Assembly (NCBI GenBank): GCA_937891045.1
Contig: CALBEV010000031.1
Coordinates: 1-34,565 of the forward strand
Reading direction: 5' to 3'
From: an uncultured Burkholderiales bacterium
GTDB taxonomy: Bacteria; Pseudomonadota; Gammaproteobacteria; Burkholderiales; Burkholderiaceae
DNA length: 34,565 bases
Shown here: in pieces, positions 1 to 8,676 of the stretch
Numbering within the stretch: position 1 is the first letter of the stretch
Layout of the letters: each line of letters starts with the position of its first letter
Position numbers and translations under genes: made by a program
The notes under the pieces: generated by a model
Databases searched by the model: none
What the model was told of the DNA's origin: nothing
The model's input: the letters and a program-made list of their open reading frames with translations, nothing else

Positions 1-464
1 CCATGGCCCAAGCCATGCGCAGTGTCACCCCCTACCGCACCGAGGTGGTTCAAGGCAATTTCGTCTCCAAAGAACAGGTGCAAGCGTTGCGCCCTGGCAT
101 GAACCGCAACCAGGTGAAAGATATTTTGGGCACACCGCTGATTGCCAGTGTGTTCCACGCCGACCGCTGGGACTACGCCTTCACCATCCAACGCAAAGGC
201 ACGGCACCGCAGCAACGCAAACTGTCGGTGTTTTTCAAGAATGATTTGTTTGATCGCGTGGATGCACAAGACCTGCCCAGCGAAGCCGAGTTTGCCGAGC
301 GCATCTCTTCACCCGAAGACCGCAAGGCGGTGCCGCGTTTGCAGGCCACGCCGCAAGAATTGGAAAAATTCAACAAAAATTCACCCGCCACAGCGCCGGT
401 TGAAACCGCCCCGGCCAAGGCCCCGCCCAAAGCCTATCCCCCGCTTGAACCCGCAAGCAAGTGA
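1..464 (+). CDS. bamE: Outer membrane protein assembly factor BamE (5'-truncated)
   Basis: BamE (SmpA/OmlA family) is a small lipoprotein of the BAM complex, which inserts beta-barrel proteins into the outer membrane. The reading frame is open to the left edge, and the visible part lacks the signal peptide and lipobox cysteine, so the true start lies outside the window; the ATG at 3 is probably internal. The family core is clear: QGNFVS, a PGM segment, then LGTPL and FHADRWDY (visible residues about 17-58), followed by a beta-rich end ([11 protein letters not shown]). A tail rich in Pro and Ala (about 116-153) follows the folded domain. The stop overlaps a possible GTG upstream of dapB. Identification is firm; only the N-terminus is missing. 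Confidence 0.93.
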   Translation, partial: MAQAMRSVTPYRTEVVQGNFVSKEQVQALRPGMNRNQVKDILGTPLIASVFHADRWDYAFTIQRKGTAPQQRKLSVFFKNDLFDRVDAQDLPSEAEFAERISSPEDRKAVPRLQATPQELEKFNKNSPATAPVETAPAKAPPKAYPPLEPASK

Positions 465-472
465 GCGCCGCC

Positions 473-1306
473 ATGAACGCCTCCACCCCTCTTCGCATCG
501 CCGTGGCCGGTGCCAGCGGCCGCATGGGCCGCATGCTGATCGAAGCCATTGCCGAGGCACCAGACTGCCAACTCGCGGGTGCTTTGGACATCGCCGCCAG
601 CCCGTCCATCGGCAGCGATGCAAGCGCTTTCACCGGGCACAACAGCGGCGTCTTGATCACTGCCGACCTGGCGCAGGGCCTGAAGAACGCACAGGTGCTG
701 ATCGACTTTATCCGCCCCGAGGGCACCATGACGCATGTGGCCGTGTGCCGCCAAATGGGCGTGCAAATGGTGATTGGCACCACTGGTTTTTCGGAATCGC
801 AAAAAGCCGAGATTGAAGCTGCCAGCCAAGACATCGCCATCGTCATGGCGCCCAACATGAGCGTGGGCGTCAACGTCACCTTGAAGCTGCTGGAGATGGC
901 GGCCAAGGCGCTGTCCTCGGGCTATGACATTGAAATTATCGAAGCGCACCACAAACACAAAGTGGATGCGCCCTCGGGCACGGCCTTGAAAATGGGCGAG
1001 GTGATCGCCCAAGCCCAGGGCCGCAAGTTGCAAGACTGCGCTGTCTACGAACGCTATGGCCACACTGGCGAGCGGGTGGCCAACACCATTGGTTTTTCCA
1101 CCATCCGTGGCGGCGACATCGTCGGCGACCACACTGTCATGTTCGCCACCGAAGGCGAGCGCATCGAAATCACCCACAAGTCGGCCAGCCGCAGCACCTA
1201 CGCGCAAGGCAGTTTGCGTGCCGTGCGTTTCTTGTCGGCCAAGCCGCACGGACTGTTCGACATGTTTGACGTGCTTGGCCTTGAAGCCATTCGGGCGCTG
1301 GCATGA
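473..1306 (+). CDS. dapB: 4-hydroxy-tetrahydrodipicolinate reductase DapB
   Basis: DapB reduces 4-hydroxy-tetrahydrodipicolinate with NAD(P)H in the cytoplasm, in the diaminopimelate/lysine pathway that feeds peptidoglycan. The 277-residue protein has the nucleotide-binding glycine motif [10 protein letters not shown] at residues 11-20, the TTGF segment near 103-106, and the catalytic signature [16 protein letters not shown] at 157-172, with His159/His160 and Lys163 placed as in the E. coli enzyme (273 residues). I chose the ATG at 473 because it puts the Rossmann motif at the usual distance from the N-terminus. An in-frame GTG at 461 overlaps the bamE stop and would add four residues. The stop overlaps the next start (ATGA), which suggests translational coupling to the ExbB-like gene. 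Confidence 0.97.
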   Translation: MNASTPLRIAVAGASGRMGRMLIEAIAEAPDCQLAGALDIAASPSIGSDASAFTGHNSGVLITADLAQGLKNAQVLIDFIRPEGTMTHVAVCRQMGVQMVIGTTGFSESQKAEIEAASQDIAIVMAPNMSVGVNVTLKLLEMAAKALSSGYDIEIIEAHHKHKVDAPSGTALKMGEVIAQAQGRKLQDCAVYERYGHTGERVANTIGFSTIRGGDIVGDHTVMFATEGERIEITHKSASRSTYAQGSLRAVRFLSAKPHGLFDMFDVLGLEAIRALA

Positions 1307-1947
1307 GCATGTGCTCGCTCTTGACGCAAGGCGATGCGCTGTTGCGCCTGCTCAGCCTGGTGTTGCTGGCCATGTCGGTATTCAGCTGGATGGTCATCCT
1401 GTACAAAGCCGTTTTGCTGTATGTGGCCCAGCGCGACTTGAGCTTGTGCCAAGCCTGTTTGCTGCAAGCCCCCGATTGGGCCCAAGCGCAAGCCCAGTGG
1501 CGCGACAGCGACCGCTGGCAACTCTTTCCCCCCTTGATGGCGGCGGTGCAAGCCAGCCCCACCGGGGCCTTGGCTGCCAGCGCCGCATTTGAAGACCAGC
1601 TGACACGTCGTTTGCGCGAGGCCTTGCACAGTGTGCGAGCCCGTTTGCAATGGGGCCAAGACGGTTTGGCCACCATCGGCGCCACCGCGCCGTTTGTCGG
1701 TTTGCTCGGCACGGTCTGGGGGATTTTTCATGCGCTCACCAACCTGGCCGGCGCCGGTCAGTACACCCTCGACAAAGTGGCGCAGCCGGTGGGCGAAGCG
1801 CTGGTCATGACCGCAGCCGGTTTGGCCGTCGCCATCCCGGCGGTGATGGCCTACAACCTGTTGGGCCGTCGCTTGGCGCGTTTGGACAGCCGCTTGGAAG
1901 GCCTGGCCTTCGATTTGCGTGCCCTGGCCCAAACTGGCAAACACTGA
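1303..1947 (+). CDS. exbB: MotA/TolQ/ExbB family proton channel protein
   Basis: Inner-membrane subunit of an ExbB/TolQ-type stator that uses the proton gradient to power an outer-membrane or envelope task together with an ExbD/TolR partner. The 214 residues contain a first hydrophobic helix at about 13-41, a long cytoplasmic section, and the family signature in the second helix at about 121-146 ([16 protein letters not shown]), followed by a third helix at about 164-186. The ATG overlaps the dapB stop by four bases, and the ExbD-like gene begins eight bases after the stop. No tonB, tolA or tolB lies nearby, so sequence alone does not decide whether this is an ExbB that works with a distant TonB or a separate system. 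The pair between dapB and leuS is, from general knowledge, a recurring arrangement in Burkholderiales. Confidence 0.85.
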   Translation: MSMCSLLTQGDALLRLLSLVLLAMSVFSWMVILYKAVLLYVAQRDLSLCQACLLQAPDWAQAQAQWRDSDRWQLFPPLMAAVQASPTGALAASAAFEDQLTRRLREALHSVRARLQWGQDGLATIGATAPFVGLLGTVWGIFHALTNLAGAGQYTLDKVAQPVGEALVMTAAGLAVAIPAVMAYNLLGRRLARLDSRLEGLAFDLRALAQTGKH

Positions 1948-1954
1948 GGCACCC

Positions 1955-2407
1955 ATGGCCTTTGGTGAATTCGACGCCAGCCCTGCATCAGCACCGATGA
2001 AGGACATCAACGTCACGCCCTTGGTGGACGTGATGCTGGTGCTCTTGGTCATCTTCATCATCACCGCGCCCCTCTTGAGCGGCAGTTTGAACCTCGAGTT
2101 GCCCAGTGCGGATGCACCGGCTGCGTCGCGCCAAGGCGTGCCGGTGGACGTGGCGCTGGACAGCCAATCGGTGTTGACGGTGGACGGACAGGCGGTGGAT
2201 TTGAAGCAGTTGGCAGCCGCCCTGAGCCTGCGTGCCGCGGATGGCGCGGCCAGCGAAGTGCAGTTGCGCATTGACAAGTCGGTGCCCTATGGCCGCGTGG
2301 CCGAAGTGATGGCCGAGATTCAAAAATCCGAGCTGCTCAGCCTGTCACTGGCGGTGCAAACACCTGCGCCTAAAATCCAGCCCACCTCCCCGCCACCGCG
2401 CAACTGA
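1955..2407 (+). CDS. exbD: ExbD/TolR family biopolymer transport protein
   Basis: Partner of the preceding ExbB-like channel subunit. The 150-residue protein has a short cytoplasmic N-terminus, a single membrane helix at about 23-42 and a periplasmic domain. The helix contains [14 protein letters not shown]; Asp25 is at the position of the proton-carrying aspartate of ExbD (D25) and TolR (D23). The segment DINVTPLVD is typical of the family. The C-terminus is Pro-rich (PTSPPPRN). An open frame extends upstream to 1919 inside the ExbB gene, but the ATG at 1955 gives a family-typical N-terminus and avoids overlap. The pair is probably co-transcribed with dapB and perhaps leuS. Confidence 0.88.
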   Translation: MAFGEFDASPASAPMKDINVTPLVDVMLVLLVIFIITAPLLSGSLNLELPSADAPAASRQGVPVDVALDSQSVLTVDGQAVDLKQLAAALSLRAADGAASEVQLRIDKSVPYGRVAEVMAEIQKSELLSLSLAVQTPAPKIQPTSPPPRN

Positions 2408-2435
2408 GCGCGTACGGGGTTTCTCATTGAGCCCC

Positions 2436-5264
2436 ATGCAACACACCCCATCCCCATTCGATCAAGCCGGTGGCAACAGCAGCGCCGACTACAAAGCATC
2501 CGACATTGAAAAGGCCGTCCAGGCCGCTTGGCGCGATGCAGACGTTTACCGCGTCACCGAAGACAACAGCCGCCCCAAGTACTATGCCTGCTCGATGCTG
2601 CCTTACCCCAGCGGCAAGCTGCACATGGGCCATGTGCGCAACTACACCATCAACGACATGCTCACGCGCCATTTGCGCATGAAGGGCTACAACGTCTTGA
2701 TGCCCATGGGCTGGGATGCGTTTGGTTTGCCTGCTGAAAACGCCGCCTTGAAAAACGGCGTCCCCCCGGCCAAGTGGACTTATGAAAACATCGCTTACAT
2801 GAAGAAGCAAATGCAAGCGATGGGCTTGGCCATCGATTGGTCGCGCGAAGTGGCCACCTGCGACGCCACCTATTACAAATGGAACCAGTGGTTGTTTTTG
2901 AAGATGCTGGAAAAAGGCATCGCCTACCGCAAAACCCAAGTGGTGAACTGGGACCCGGTGGACCAAACCGTGTTGGCCAACGAGCAAGTGATTGACGGCA
3001 AAGGCTGGCGCACCGGCGCGGTGGTGGAAAAACGCGAGATCCCAGGCTACTACTTGAAGATCACCGATTACGCGCAAGAGTTGCTCGACCATGTTCAAGT
3101 GGGCAACCCCAAAGCCACCTTGAACGGCTGGCCCGACAAAGTGCGTTTGATGCAAGAAAACTGGATTGGCAAAAGCGAAGGTGTGCGTTTTGCGTTCACG
3201 CACAACATCGCAGGCGCGAACGGCCAGTTGATTGACGATGGCCGCATGTTTGTCTTCACCACCCGCGCCGACACCATCATGGGTGTGACGTTTTGCGCGG
3301 TCGCTCCCGAACATGCGCTGGCTTTGCATGCCGCGGCCAGCAACCCCAAGCTGGCTGCTTTCTTGGAAGAATGCAAAGAGGGCGGCACGACCGAAGCTGA
3401 GTTGGCCACGCAAGAGAAAAAGGGCATGGCCACGGGCTTGTTCGTGACGCATCCTTTGACGGGTGCGCAAGTGGAAGTGAGGGTTGGCAACTATGTGTTG
3501 ATGAGCTATGGCGATGGCGCGGTCATGGGTGTACCGGCGCATGACGAGCGCGATTTTGCGTTTGCCTTGAAGTACGGCTTGGAGATCAAACAGGTTGTTG
3601 CCCAAGCGGCCAAGTCAGTGACAGCGGGAGCGCCCGGCGAATCTCCCGATGCAGCCGCTTCAGTATTCGACAACACGCAATGGCACGAGTGGTATGCCAC
3701 CAAAACCGGCGTGTGCGTGAACTCTGGCGCACTCGATGGTTTGAAATTCAAAGCTGCGGTTCATCAGGTGGCCGAACTGCTGGCCGCCAAAGGTTTGGGC
3801 GAGAGGAAAACCACCTGGCGTTTGCGCGACTGGGGCGTGAGCCGCCAACGCTATTGGGGCACACCGATTCCCATCATCCATTGCGATGAACACGGCGCGG
3901 TGCCGGTGCCCGAAAAAGATTTGCCGGTGGTGTTGCCGCAAGACTGCATCCCCGATGGCTCGGGCAACCCGCTGCACAAGCACGAAGTTTTTCACCAGGC
4001 GAGTCCAGGAAGCGACAAGCGTGTCGCGTGCCCCATCTGCGGCAAACCAGCGCGGCGCGAAACCGACACCATGGACACGTTCGTTGATTCGAGTTGGTAC
4101 TTCATGCGCTATTGCGATCCGACCAATGCGCAAGCGATGGTGGCCGAAGGCACGCAGTATTGGATGCGCGAAGGCGACAAGGCCAGCGGCGGCAGTGGCA
4201 TGGACCAGTACATCGGCGGCATTGAGCACGCCATCCTGCATTTGCTCTACGCGCGGTTTTGGACCAAGGTGATGCGCGACTTGGGGCTGGTGAAAGTGGA
4301 CGAGCCGTTCACCAAACTTCTGACGCAAGGCATGGTGCTCAACCACATTTACTCACGCCGCACCGCTAAAGGCGGCAAGGACTATTTCTGGCCGCACGAT
4401 GTCGAACACGTGCTGGACGACAGCGGCAAGGTGATGGGGGCCAAGCTGAAGAACGCCGCTGACAGCAGCGATGGTGTGTTGGCGGTCGGCACCGCCATCG
4501 ACTACGAAGGCGTGGGCACCATGAGCAAGAGCAAGAACAACGGTGTCGACCCGCAAGAGCTGATCAAGCGCTATGGTGCCGATACCGCGCGTCTGTACAC
4601 CATGTTCACCGCGCCTCCCGAGGCCACCTTGGAATGGAACGATGCGGCGGTGGAGGGCAGCTACCGCTTTTTGCGCCGGGTTTGGCAGTTTGCGCACAAG
4701 CACGAAGCCGCTTTGCGTGCGGGCTTGAAAGTGGACCGCAGTCAAGCCGTGAACTTTGACAAAGCAGCGAAAGCCTTGCGCTTGGACATCCACACCGTGT
4801 TGAAGCAAGCCAACTACGACTACGAGCGCATGCAATACAACACCGTGGTGTCGGCGCTCATGAAAATGCTCAACACCTTGGAAGACGCGTCTTTGAGCGA
4901 CAACGCCAATGACAGCGCCGCACTGGCCGAATGCTTCTCCATCTTGCTGCGGGTGCTCTACCCGGTGTGCCCACACCTGGCCTACCACCTCTGGGGCGAG
5001 CTTGGTTATGCGCAATGCTTCGGTGGTTTGCTGGATGTGGCCTGGGCTGGCGTGGACGAGTCGGCGTTGGTGCGCGATGAAATCGAACTGATGTTGCAGG
5101 TCAACGGCAAGCTGCGCGGCTCGGTGCTGGTGAGTGCCCAAGCCAGCAAAGCCGACATCGAACAAGCGGCCTTGAACAACGAGGCCTTCATCAAGTTAGC
5201 CAATGGCGCGGCACCGACAAAAATCATCGTCGTGCCGGGCCGTTTGGTGAACCTGGTGTTGTGA
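2436..5264 (+). CDS. leuS: Leucyl-tRNA synthetase
   Basis: Class I synthetase that charges tRNA-Leu in the cytoplasm. With the ATG at 2436 the protein has 942 residues, longer than the 860 of E. coli. The HIGH-type motif is HMGH at 63-66 (within [11 protein letters not shown]) and the KMSKS-type motif is TMSKS at 695-699. The CP1 editing domain carries TTRADT near 275-280 and VPAHDERD near 367-374. A zinc-ribbon-like insert remains, with Cys483/His486 and Cys532/Cys535 (CPIC) just before [15 protein letters not shown]. Extra length also comes from an Ala/Gly-rich insertion after VVAQAAK and an extended N-terminus. A TTG at 2427 would add three residues; neither start has a convincing Shine-Dalgarno sequence. 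The stop shares one base with the likely lptE start. Confidence 0.97.
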   Translation: MQHTPSPFDQAGGNSSADYKASDIEKAVQAAWRDADVYRVTEDNSRPKYYACSMLPYPSGKLHMGHVRNYTINDMLTRHLRMKGYNVLMPMGWDAFGLPAENAALKNGVPPAKWTYENIAYMKKQMQAMGLAIDWSREVATCDATYYKWNQWLFLKMLEKGIAYRKTQVVNWDPVDQTVLANEQVIDGKGWRTGAVVEKREIPGYYLKITDYAQELLDHVQVGNPKATLNGWPDKVRLMQENWIGKSEGVRFAFTHNIAGANGQLIDDGRMFVFTTRADTIMGVTFCAVAPEHALALHAAASNPKLAAFLEECKEGGTTEAELATQEKKGMATGLFVTHPLTGAQVEVRVGNYVLMSYGDGAVMGVPAHDERDFAFALKYGLEIKQVVAQAAKSVTAGAPGESPDAAASVFDNTQWHEWYATKTGVCVNSGALDGLKFKAAVHQVAELLAAKGLGERKTTWRLRDWGVSRQRYWGTPIPIIHCDEHGAVPVPEKDLPVVLPQDCIPDGSGNPLHKHEVFHQASPGSDKRVACPICGKPARRETDTMDTFVDSSWYFMRYCDPTNAQAMVAEGTQYWMREGDKASGGSGMDQYIGGIEHAILHLLYARFWTKVMRDLGLVKVDEPFTKLLTQGMVLNHIYSRRTAKGGKDYFWPHDVEHVLDDSGKVMGAKLKNAADSSDGVLAVGTAIDYEGVGTMSKSKNNGVDPQELIKRYGADTARLYTMFTAPPEATLEWNDAAVEGSYRFLRRVWQFAHKHEAALRAGLKVDRSQAVNFDKAAKALRLDIHTVLKQANYDYERMQYNTVVSALMKMLNTLEDASLSDNANDSAALAECFSILLRVLYPVCPHLAYHLWGELGYAQCFGGLLDVAWAGVDESALVRDEIELMLQVNGKLRGSVLVSAQASKADIEQAALNNEAFIKLANGAAPTKIIVVPGRLVNLVL

Positions 5265-5797
5265 TGCTCAAACACACAACAGTATTCAACACGCGTCGCA
5301 GCATCATGCGCCATGGGCTGTTGCTGGGCGGTGCCGGGCTGTTGTCTGCGTGTGGTTTCGAGTTGCGCAAAGCGCCCGATTACCCTTTCAAAACCTTGTT
5401 CATCAGCGTGGCTGAAGCCTCCTTGCTGGGGCAAGAACTCAAACGCAACATCGCCTCGTCGGGCAGGGTGGAAGTCATCACGGATGCGCGACAAATTGAA
5501 CGTGCCGATGTGATCTTTGATTTCCTGCTGGAGTTGCCCGAAAAAATTATCCTCAGCCGCACCTCCACTGGCGCGGTGCGCGAATTTCAATTGCGTTTGC
5601 GCTTTCGCTTTCGCTTGCGCACCCGCGATGGCTACGAGTTGATTTCCGACACCGAGTTGGTGCAAGAGCGCATCATCAGTTTCAACGAGAGCGCCGCCTT
5701 GTCCAAAGAGGCTGAAGAACAATTGCTCTACCGCGACATGCGCTCGGACATCGTGCAACAGGTGTTGCGCCGCTTGGGCGCGGTGCGTCAGCTTTAA
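5264..5797 (+). CDS. lptE: LPS-assembly lipoprotein LptE
   Basis: LptE (RlpB) is an outer-membrane lipoprotein that forms the LPS translocon plug with LptD. The 177-residue product begins with a basic stretch followed by a hydrophobic segment and the lipobox LLSAC, giving Cys30 as the lipidated residue. The mature part starts GFELRKAP, and it contains the family-like pattern of short beta strands and a conserved section ending in a helix with MRSDIVQQVLRRL. The ATG at 5264 overlaps the leuS stop; a second ATG at 5306 would leave a shorter but still functional-looking signal peptide, so the start is uncertain. The order leuS-lptE-holA is a conserved proteobacterial arrangement, which supports the call. 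The next gene follows after three bases. Confidence 0.9.
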   Translation: MLKHTTVFNTRRSIMRHGLLLGGAGLLSACGFELRKAPDYPFKTLFISVAEASLLGQELKRNIASSGRVEVITDARQIERADVIFDFLLELPEKIILSRTSTGAVREFQLRLRFRFRLRTRDGYELISDTELVQERIISFNESAALSKEAEEQLLYRDMRSDIVQQVLRRLGAVRQL

Positions 5798-5800
5798 GCC

Positions 5801-6853
5801 ATGCAAGTTGCCAGCGCCCGTTTGCCAGAGCAGTTGCGCAAAGGCCTGCGCAGCCTCTACACCTTGTATGGTGATGAACCCCTGCTGCAACAAGAAGCGG
5901 CCGACATGATTCGCCAAGAGGCACGAACCCAAGGGTATTCAGAGCGCCATGTGTTCACCGTGGCTGGGGCGCATTTCGATTGGGGCGAGGTGCAAGCCGC
6001 TGGGGCCTCCATGAGTTTGTTTGCCGACAAGTTGTTGCTGGATGTGCGCATCCCATCGGGCAAGCCCGGCAAAGAAGGCAGCGTGGCTTTGCAACGCATG
6101 GCCGAGATGGCGCCCGAGAACGATGGTGTGCTGACCCTGGTGTTGTTGCCGCGCTTGGACAAAACCAGCAAAGCCAGTGCCTGGTTCATGGCGCTCGATG
6201 CCAATGGCATCACAGTGCAACTCGATCCGATCGAGCGCAATGCCTTGCCCGCTTGGATTGCACAACGCCTGAGCCAACAACAACAGCGTGTGCGCGAAGG
6301 CGAAGAGGGGCAGCGCAGTTTGCAGTTTTTCGCCGATCGGGTGGAGGGCAACTTGCTGGCAGCGCACCAAGAAATTCAAAAGCTTGGCCTGCTCTACCCT
6401 GAAGGCGAATTGAGCTTTGAAGACATTGAACGTGCGGTGCTCAACGTCGCCCGCTATGACGTATTCAAGCTCACCGAGTCGGTGTTGGCGGGGCAGCACC
6501 TGCGGGTGCAGCGCATGCTCGATGGCTTGCAAGCCGAGGGCGTGTCCGAGGTGTTGGTGCATTACACCTTGGCCGAAGACATCCGCGCTTTGAAGCGCGT
6601 GAAAGACGCCGTGTCTGCGGGCCGACCACTGCCGCAGGTGTTGCGCGAGCAACGCGTGTGGGGGCAGAAGGAACGTTTGTTCGAGCGTGTGTTGCCGCAA
6701 CTCAGTGCCGCAACCTTAGAGCGCTTGTTGCAAAGTGCGCACCAAGTGGATGGGATTGTGAAAGGCATGAAGCTGCCCACTTGGCCCACCGACAGCTGGC
6801 AGGCCTTGTTGCGTTTGGCGCTGATGCTGTGCAAGGCTTGCAGCCCGCGCTGA
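5801..6853 (+). CDS. holA: DNA polymerase III subunit delta (HolA)
   Basis: HolA is the delta subunit of the clamp-loader complex that opens the beta sliding clamp during replication. The 350-residue length is close to that of E. coli delta (343). Recognisable features are the N-terminal YTLYGDEPLLQQEAAD segment (about 23-38, the degenerate nucleotide-binding region), the LLLDVRIPSGKPGKEG stretch, the region DRVEGNLLAAHQEIQKLGLLYP (family signature around the middle domain) and the C-terminal helical collar domain. It starts three bases after lptE stops, in the widely conserved leuS-lptE-holA order. A perfect 8-bp inverted repeat follows 11 bases after the stop, before proA. Confidence 0.94.
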   Translation: MQVASARLPEQLRKGLRSLYTLYGDEPLLQQEAADMIRQEARTQGYSERHVFTVAGAHFDWGEVQAAGASMSLFADKLLLDVRIPSGKPGKEGSVALQRMAEMAPENDGVLTLVLLPRLDKTSKASAWFMALDANGITVQLDPIERNALPAWIAQRLSQQQQRVREGEEGQRSLQFFADRVEGNLLAAHQEIQKLGLLYPEGELSFEDIERAVLNVARYDVFKLTESVLAGQHLRVQRMLDGLQAEGVSEVLVHYTLAEDIRALKRVKDAVSAGRPLPQVLREQRVWGQKERLFERVLPQLSAATLERLLQSAHQVDGIVKGMKLPTWPTDSWQALLRLALMLCKACSPR

Positions 6854-6864
6854 CACCGAAGCCC

Positions 6865-6886
6865 TTCAAGCCCTGGACGGCTTGAA
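6865..6886 (+). repeat. Perfect inverted repeat (hairpin) between holA and proA
   Basis: TTCAAGCC, six-base loop, GGCTTGAA forms a perfect 8-bp stem in the 78-base gap. No run of T follows, so it is not a classical intrinsic terminator. It could be an RNA-processing or stability element, or chance. Confidence 0.5.
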
Positions 6887-6931
6887 CCGACGGCTGGCAA
6901 GGCGCAGCAGCTTCTCTGCCAAAATCCAACC

Positions 6932-8212
6932 ATGAACGCGCACAACATCCCCGAACTGATGCAGGCCTTGGGCCAGCACGCCAAAACCGCCTCCGCTGCC
7001 ATGGCCAAAGCCAGCGCCGCGCACAAGAGTGCGGCTTTGCGCCATCTGGCCACGCTCTTGCGCAGTGAAACCACCGCGCTGGTGGCGGCCAACCAAGAAG
7101 ACCTGAGCCGCGCCAAAACCAATGGCTTGGACGGGCCCATGTTGGACCGCTTGAAACTCAGCGCTTCGATTTTGGAAACTTGCGCCGTGGGCTGCGAGCA
7201 ACTGGCAGTGATGCCTGACATCATCGGCAGCATCAGCGGCATGACCCAGCAACCCAGTGGCATTCGCGTCGGGCAAATGCGCGTCCCCATTGGTGTCTTC
7301 GGCATGATTTACGAGAGCCGCCCTAACGTCACCATCGAGGCCGCGTCATTGGCCATCAAGAGCGGCAACGCCTGCATCTTGCGCGGTGGCTCGGAAGCCT
7401 TGGCCTCGAACACGGCACTCGCAAAGTTGGTGCAACAGGCTTTGCAAGCGGCGGGTTTACCGGCTGAAGCCGTGCAACTTGTGCCCACCACCGACCGCGC
7501 GGCCGTGGGTGAACTCATCGCCATGCCTGCCTATGTGGACGTCATCATTCCGCGTGGTGGCAAGGGCTTGATTGAGCGCATCAGCAAAGACGCCAAGGTG
7601 CCTGTCATCAAACATTTGGATGGCAACTGCCACACCTATGTGGACGACCCCTGTGATTTGGACATGGCCCTCACCGTGGTGGACAACGCGAAAACCCAAA
7701 AGTACAGCCCTTGCAACGCGACAGAAAGTTTGTTGGTGGCGCGTGGTGTGGCGGCGGCGTTTTTGCCGCGCATCGGCCAGGTGTTGGCCGACAAAGGCGT
7801 GGAGATGCGCTGCTGCCCCGAGAGCAAAGCCTTGTTGCAAGGCTTCAAAGGCGCGGCGCTGAAAGACGCCACCGAGCAAGATTGGTTCGAGGAATATTTG
7901 GCCCCCATCATCAGCATCAAGGTTGTGAGCGGCGTGGACGAAGCCATTGACCACATCAACCACTACAGCAGCCACCACACCGACGCCATCCTGACGCTCA
8001 ACCATGTACACGGCCAACGCTTTGTGCGCGAGGTGGATTCGGCCAGTGTGATGATCAATGCCAGCACCCGGTTTGCCGATGGTTTCGAATACGGCTTGGG
8101 TGCCGAAATTGGCATCTCTACCGACAAATTCCACGCCCGTGGGCCGGTGGGCATTGAGGGCCTCACCTCGTTGAAGTTTGTGGTGCTGGGGGCTGGGGAA
8201 GTCAGGGGTTGA
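6932..8212 (+). CDS. proA: Gamma-glutamyl phosphate reductase ProA
   Basis: ProA reduces gamma-glutamyl phosphate to glutamate semialdehyde with NADPH, the second step of proline synthesis. The 426-residue protein matches the family length (417 in E. coli). It contains the N-terminal helix region with [10 protein letters not shown], the binding segment [32 protein letters not shown], and the catalytic cysteine region [13 protein letters not shown] with Cys261. The C-terminal [20 protein letters not shown] is a hallmark of the family. proB is not in the window. A -10-like CAAAAT lies six bases before the ATG with no Shine-Dalgarno sequence, so initiation may be unusual. It converges with a small-protein gene whose stop is nine bases away. 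Confidence 0.97.
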   Translation: MNAHNIPELMQALGQHAKTASAAMAKASAAHKSAALRHLATLLRSETTALVAANQEDLSRAKTNGLDGPMLDRLKLSASILETCAVGCEQLAVMPDIIGSISGMTQQPSGIRVGQMRVPIGVFGMIYESRPNVTIEAASLAIKSGNACILRGGSEALASNTALAKLVQQALQAAGLPAEAVQLVPTTDRAAVGELIAMPAYVDVIIPRGGKGLIERISKDAKVPVIKHLDGNCHTYVDDPCDLDMALTVVDNAKTQKYSPCNATESLLVARGVAAAFLPRIGQVLADKGVEMRCCPESKALLQGFKGAALKDATEQDWFEEYLAPIISIKVVSGVDEAIDHINHYSSHHTDAILTLNHVHGQRFVREVDSASVMINASTRFADGFEYGLGAEIGISTDKFHARGPVGIEGLTSLKFVVLGAGEVRG

Positions 8213-8221
8213 TGTGGAGAC

Positions 8222-8344
8222 TTAAAGTCCCTCGTCTTTATTTTCGGTCTTGCTTTTTTCTTTGGCTTCAAAGTAAGACGCAGCCAAGGACATGGCGCAC
8301 ATCAAGACGCCAAAAAAGATCACGATCCAATGCGCTTCAGTCAT
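8222..8344 (-). CDS. 40-residue single-pass membrane protein, unknown function
   Basis: A very short gene that automated callers may miss. Read on the minus strand it starts at 8344 with MTEAHWIVIFFG, runs through one hydrophobic helix (about residues 6-23) and ends in a charged tail (FEAKEKSKTENKDEGL). A strong Shine-Dalgarno sequence AAGGAG lies seven bases before the ATG, inside the end of the upstream small gene, and the ATG overlaps that gene's TGA by eight bases in total. This is what translational coupling looks like. The likely topology is helix in the inner membrane with a charged cytoplasmic tail. I do not recognise the family and assign no function. Confidence 0.6.
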   Translation of the reverse strand: MTEAHWIVIFFGVLMCAMSLAASYFEAKEKSKTENKDEGL

Positions 8345-8540
8345 CACGAGGCTCCTTGGCAAAATCAATGTCCATTGACGTCAAAAGTATAAGAGACAGA
8401 CCAATCACCATCAATACAACCAAGCTCACCCAATTCCTGTTTCCCAAAATCAAAAAAGCCACACAAGCGTTGCCCGTCATCATCGAGCCAGCAGCACGAA
8501 GCCCTGCTTTGAAGTCGGGTTTGGAGAAAGAAAAGTCCAT
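8337..8540 (-). CDS. 67-residue small membrane protein, unknown function
   Basis: Minus-strand gene starting at 8540. The protein has a short polar N-terminus (MDFSFSKPDFKAGLRAAG), two probable membrane helices at about 18-33 and 37-54 separated by GNRNW, and an acidic-ended tail (MDIDFAKEPRDD). Its stop overlaps the start of the 40-residue gene downstream, so the two form a miniature operon. No clear Shine-Dalgarno sequence precedes its own ATG, and I could not place a convincing promoter. It lies alone between proA and gshA, transcribed against both. The hydrophobic pattern and conserved-looking coupling favour a real gene, but no family was recognised. Confidence 0.6.
   Translation of the reverse strand: MDFSFSKPDFKAGLRAAGSMMTGNACVAFLILGNRNWVSLVVLMVIGLSLILLTSMDIDFAKEPRDD
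8351..8356 (-). promoter_or_regulatory. Strong Shine-Dalgarno site of the 40-residue gene
   Basis: AAGGAG on the minus strand (CTCCTT on plus), seven bases before the ATG at 8344. It lies within the coding region of the upstream 67-residue gene and is the main evidence that the 40-codon frame is translated. Confidence 0.65.
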
Positions 8541-8676
8541 GGATGCAAGCTTAAAGAGAACTTGTGAACTCTTCTTGAAGGTGCAGTTCCTGAATTTGTA
8601 AGCGTCCCGCCATCCCGTCGCTTGAAGCTGTCAGAATCACCCCCACATCAAAAATTCACTCTGACGAAGCGACCCC

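Noticed and set aside
2424..3605. Open frame of 393 codons on the minus strand
   Set aside because: Antisense to the 5' half of leuS; no motifs and typical shadow composition.
8554..8573. Dyad AAGAG/CTCTT with ten bases between, upstream of the small membrane-protein pair
   Set aside because: Only five paired bases and no further symmetry; too weak to call an operator or terminator.
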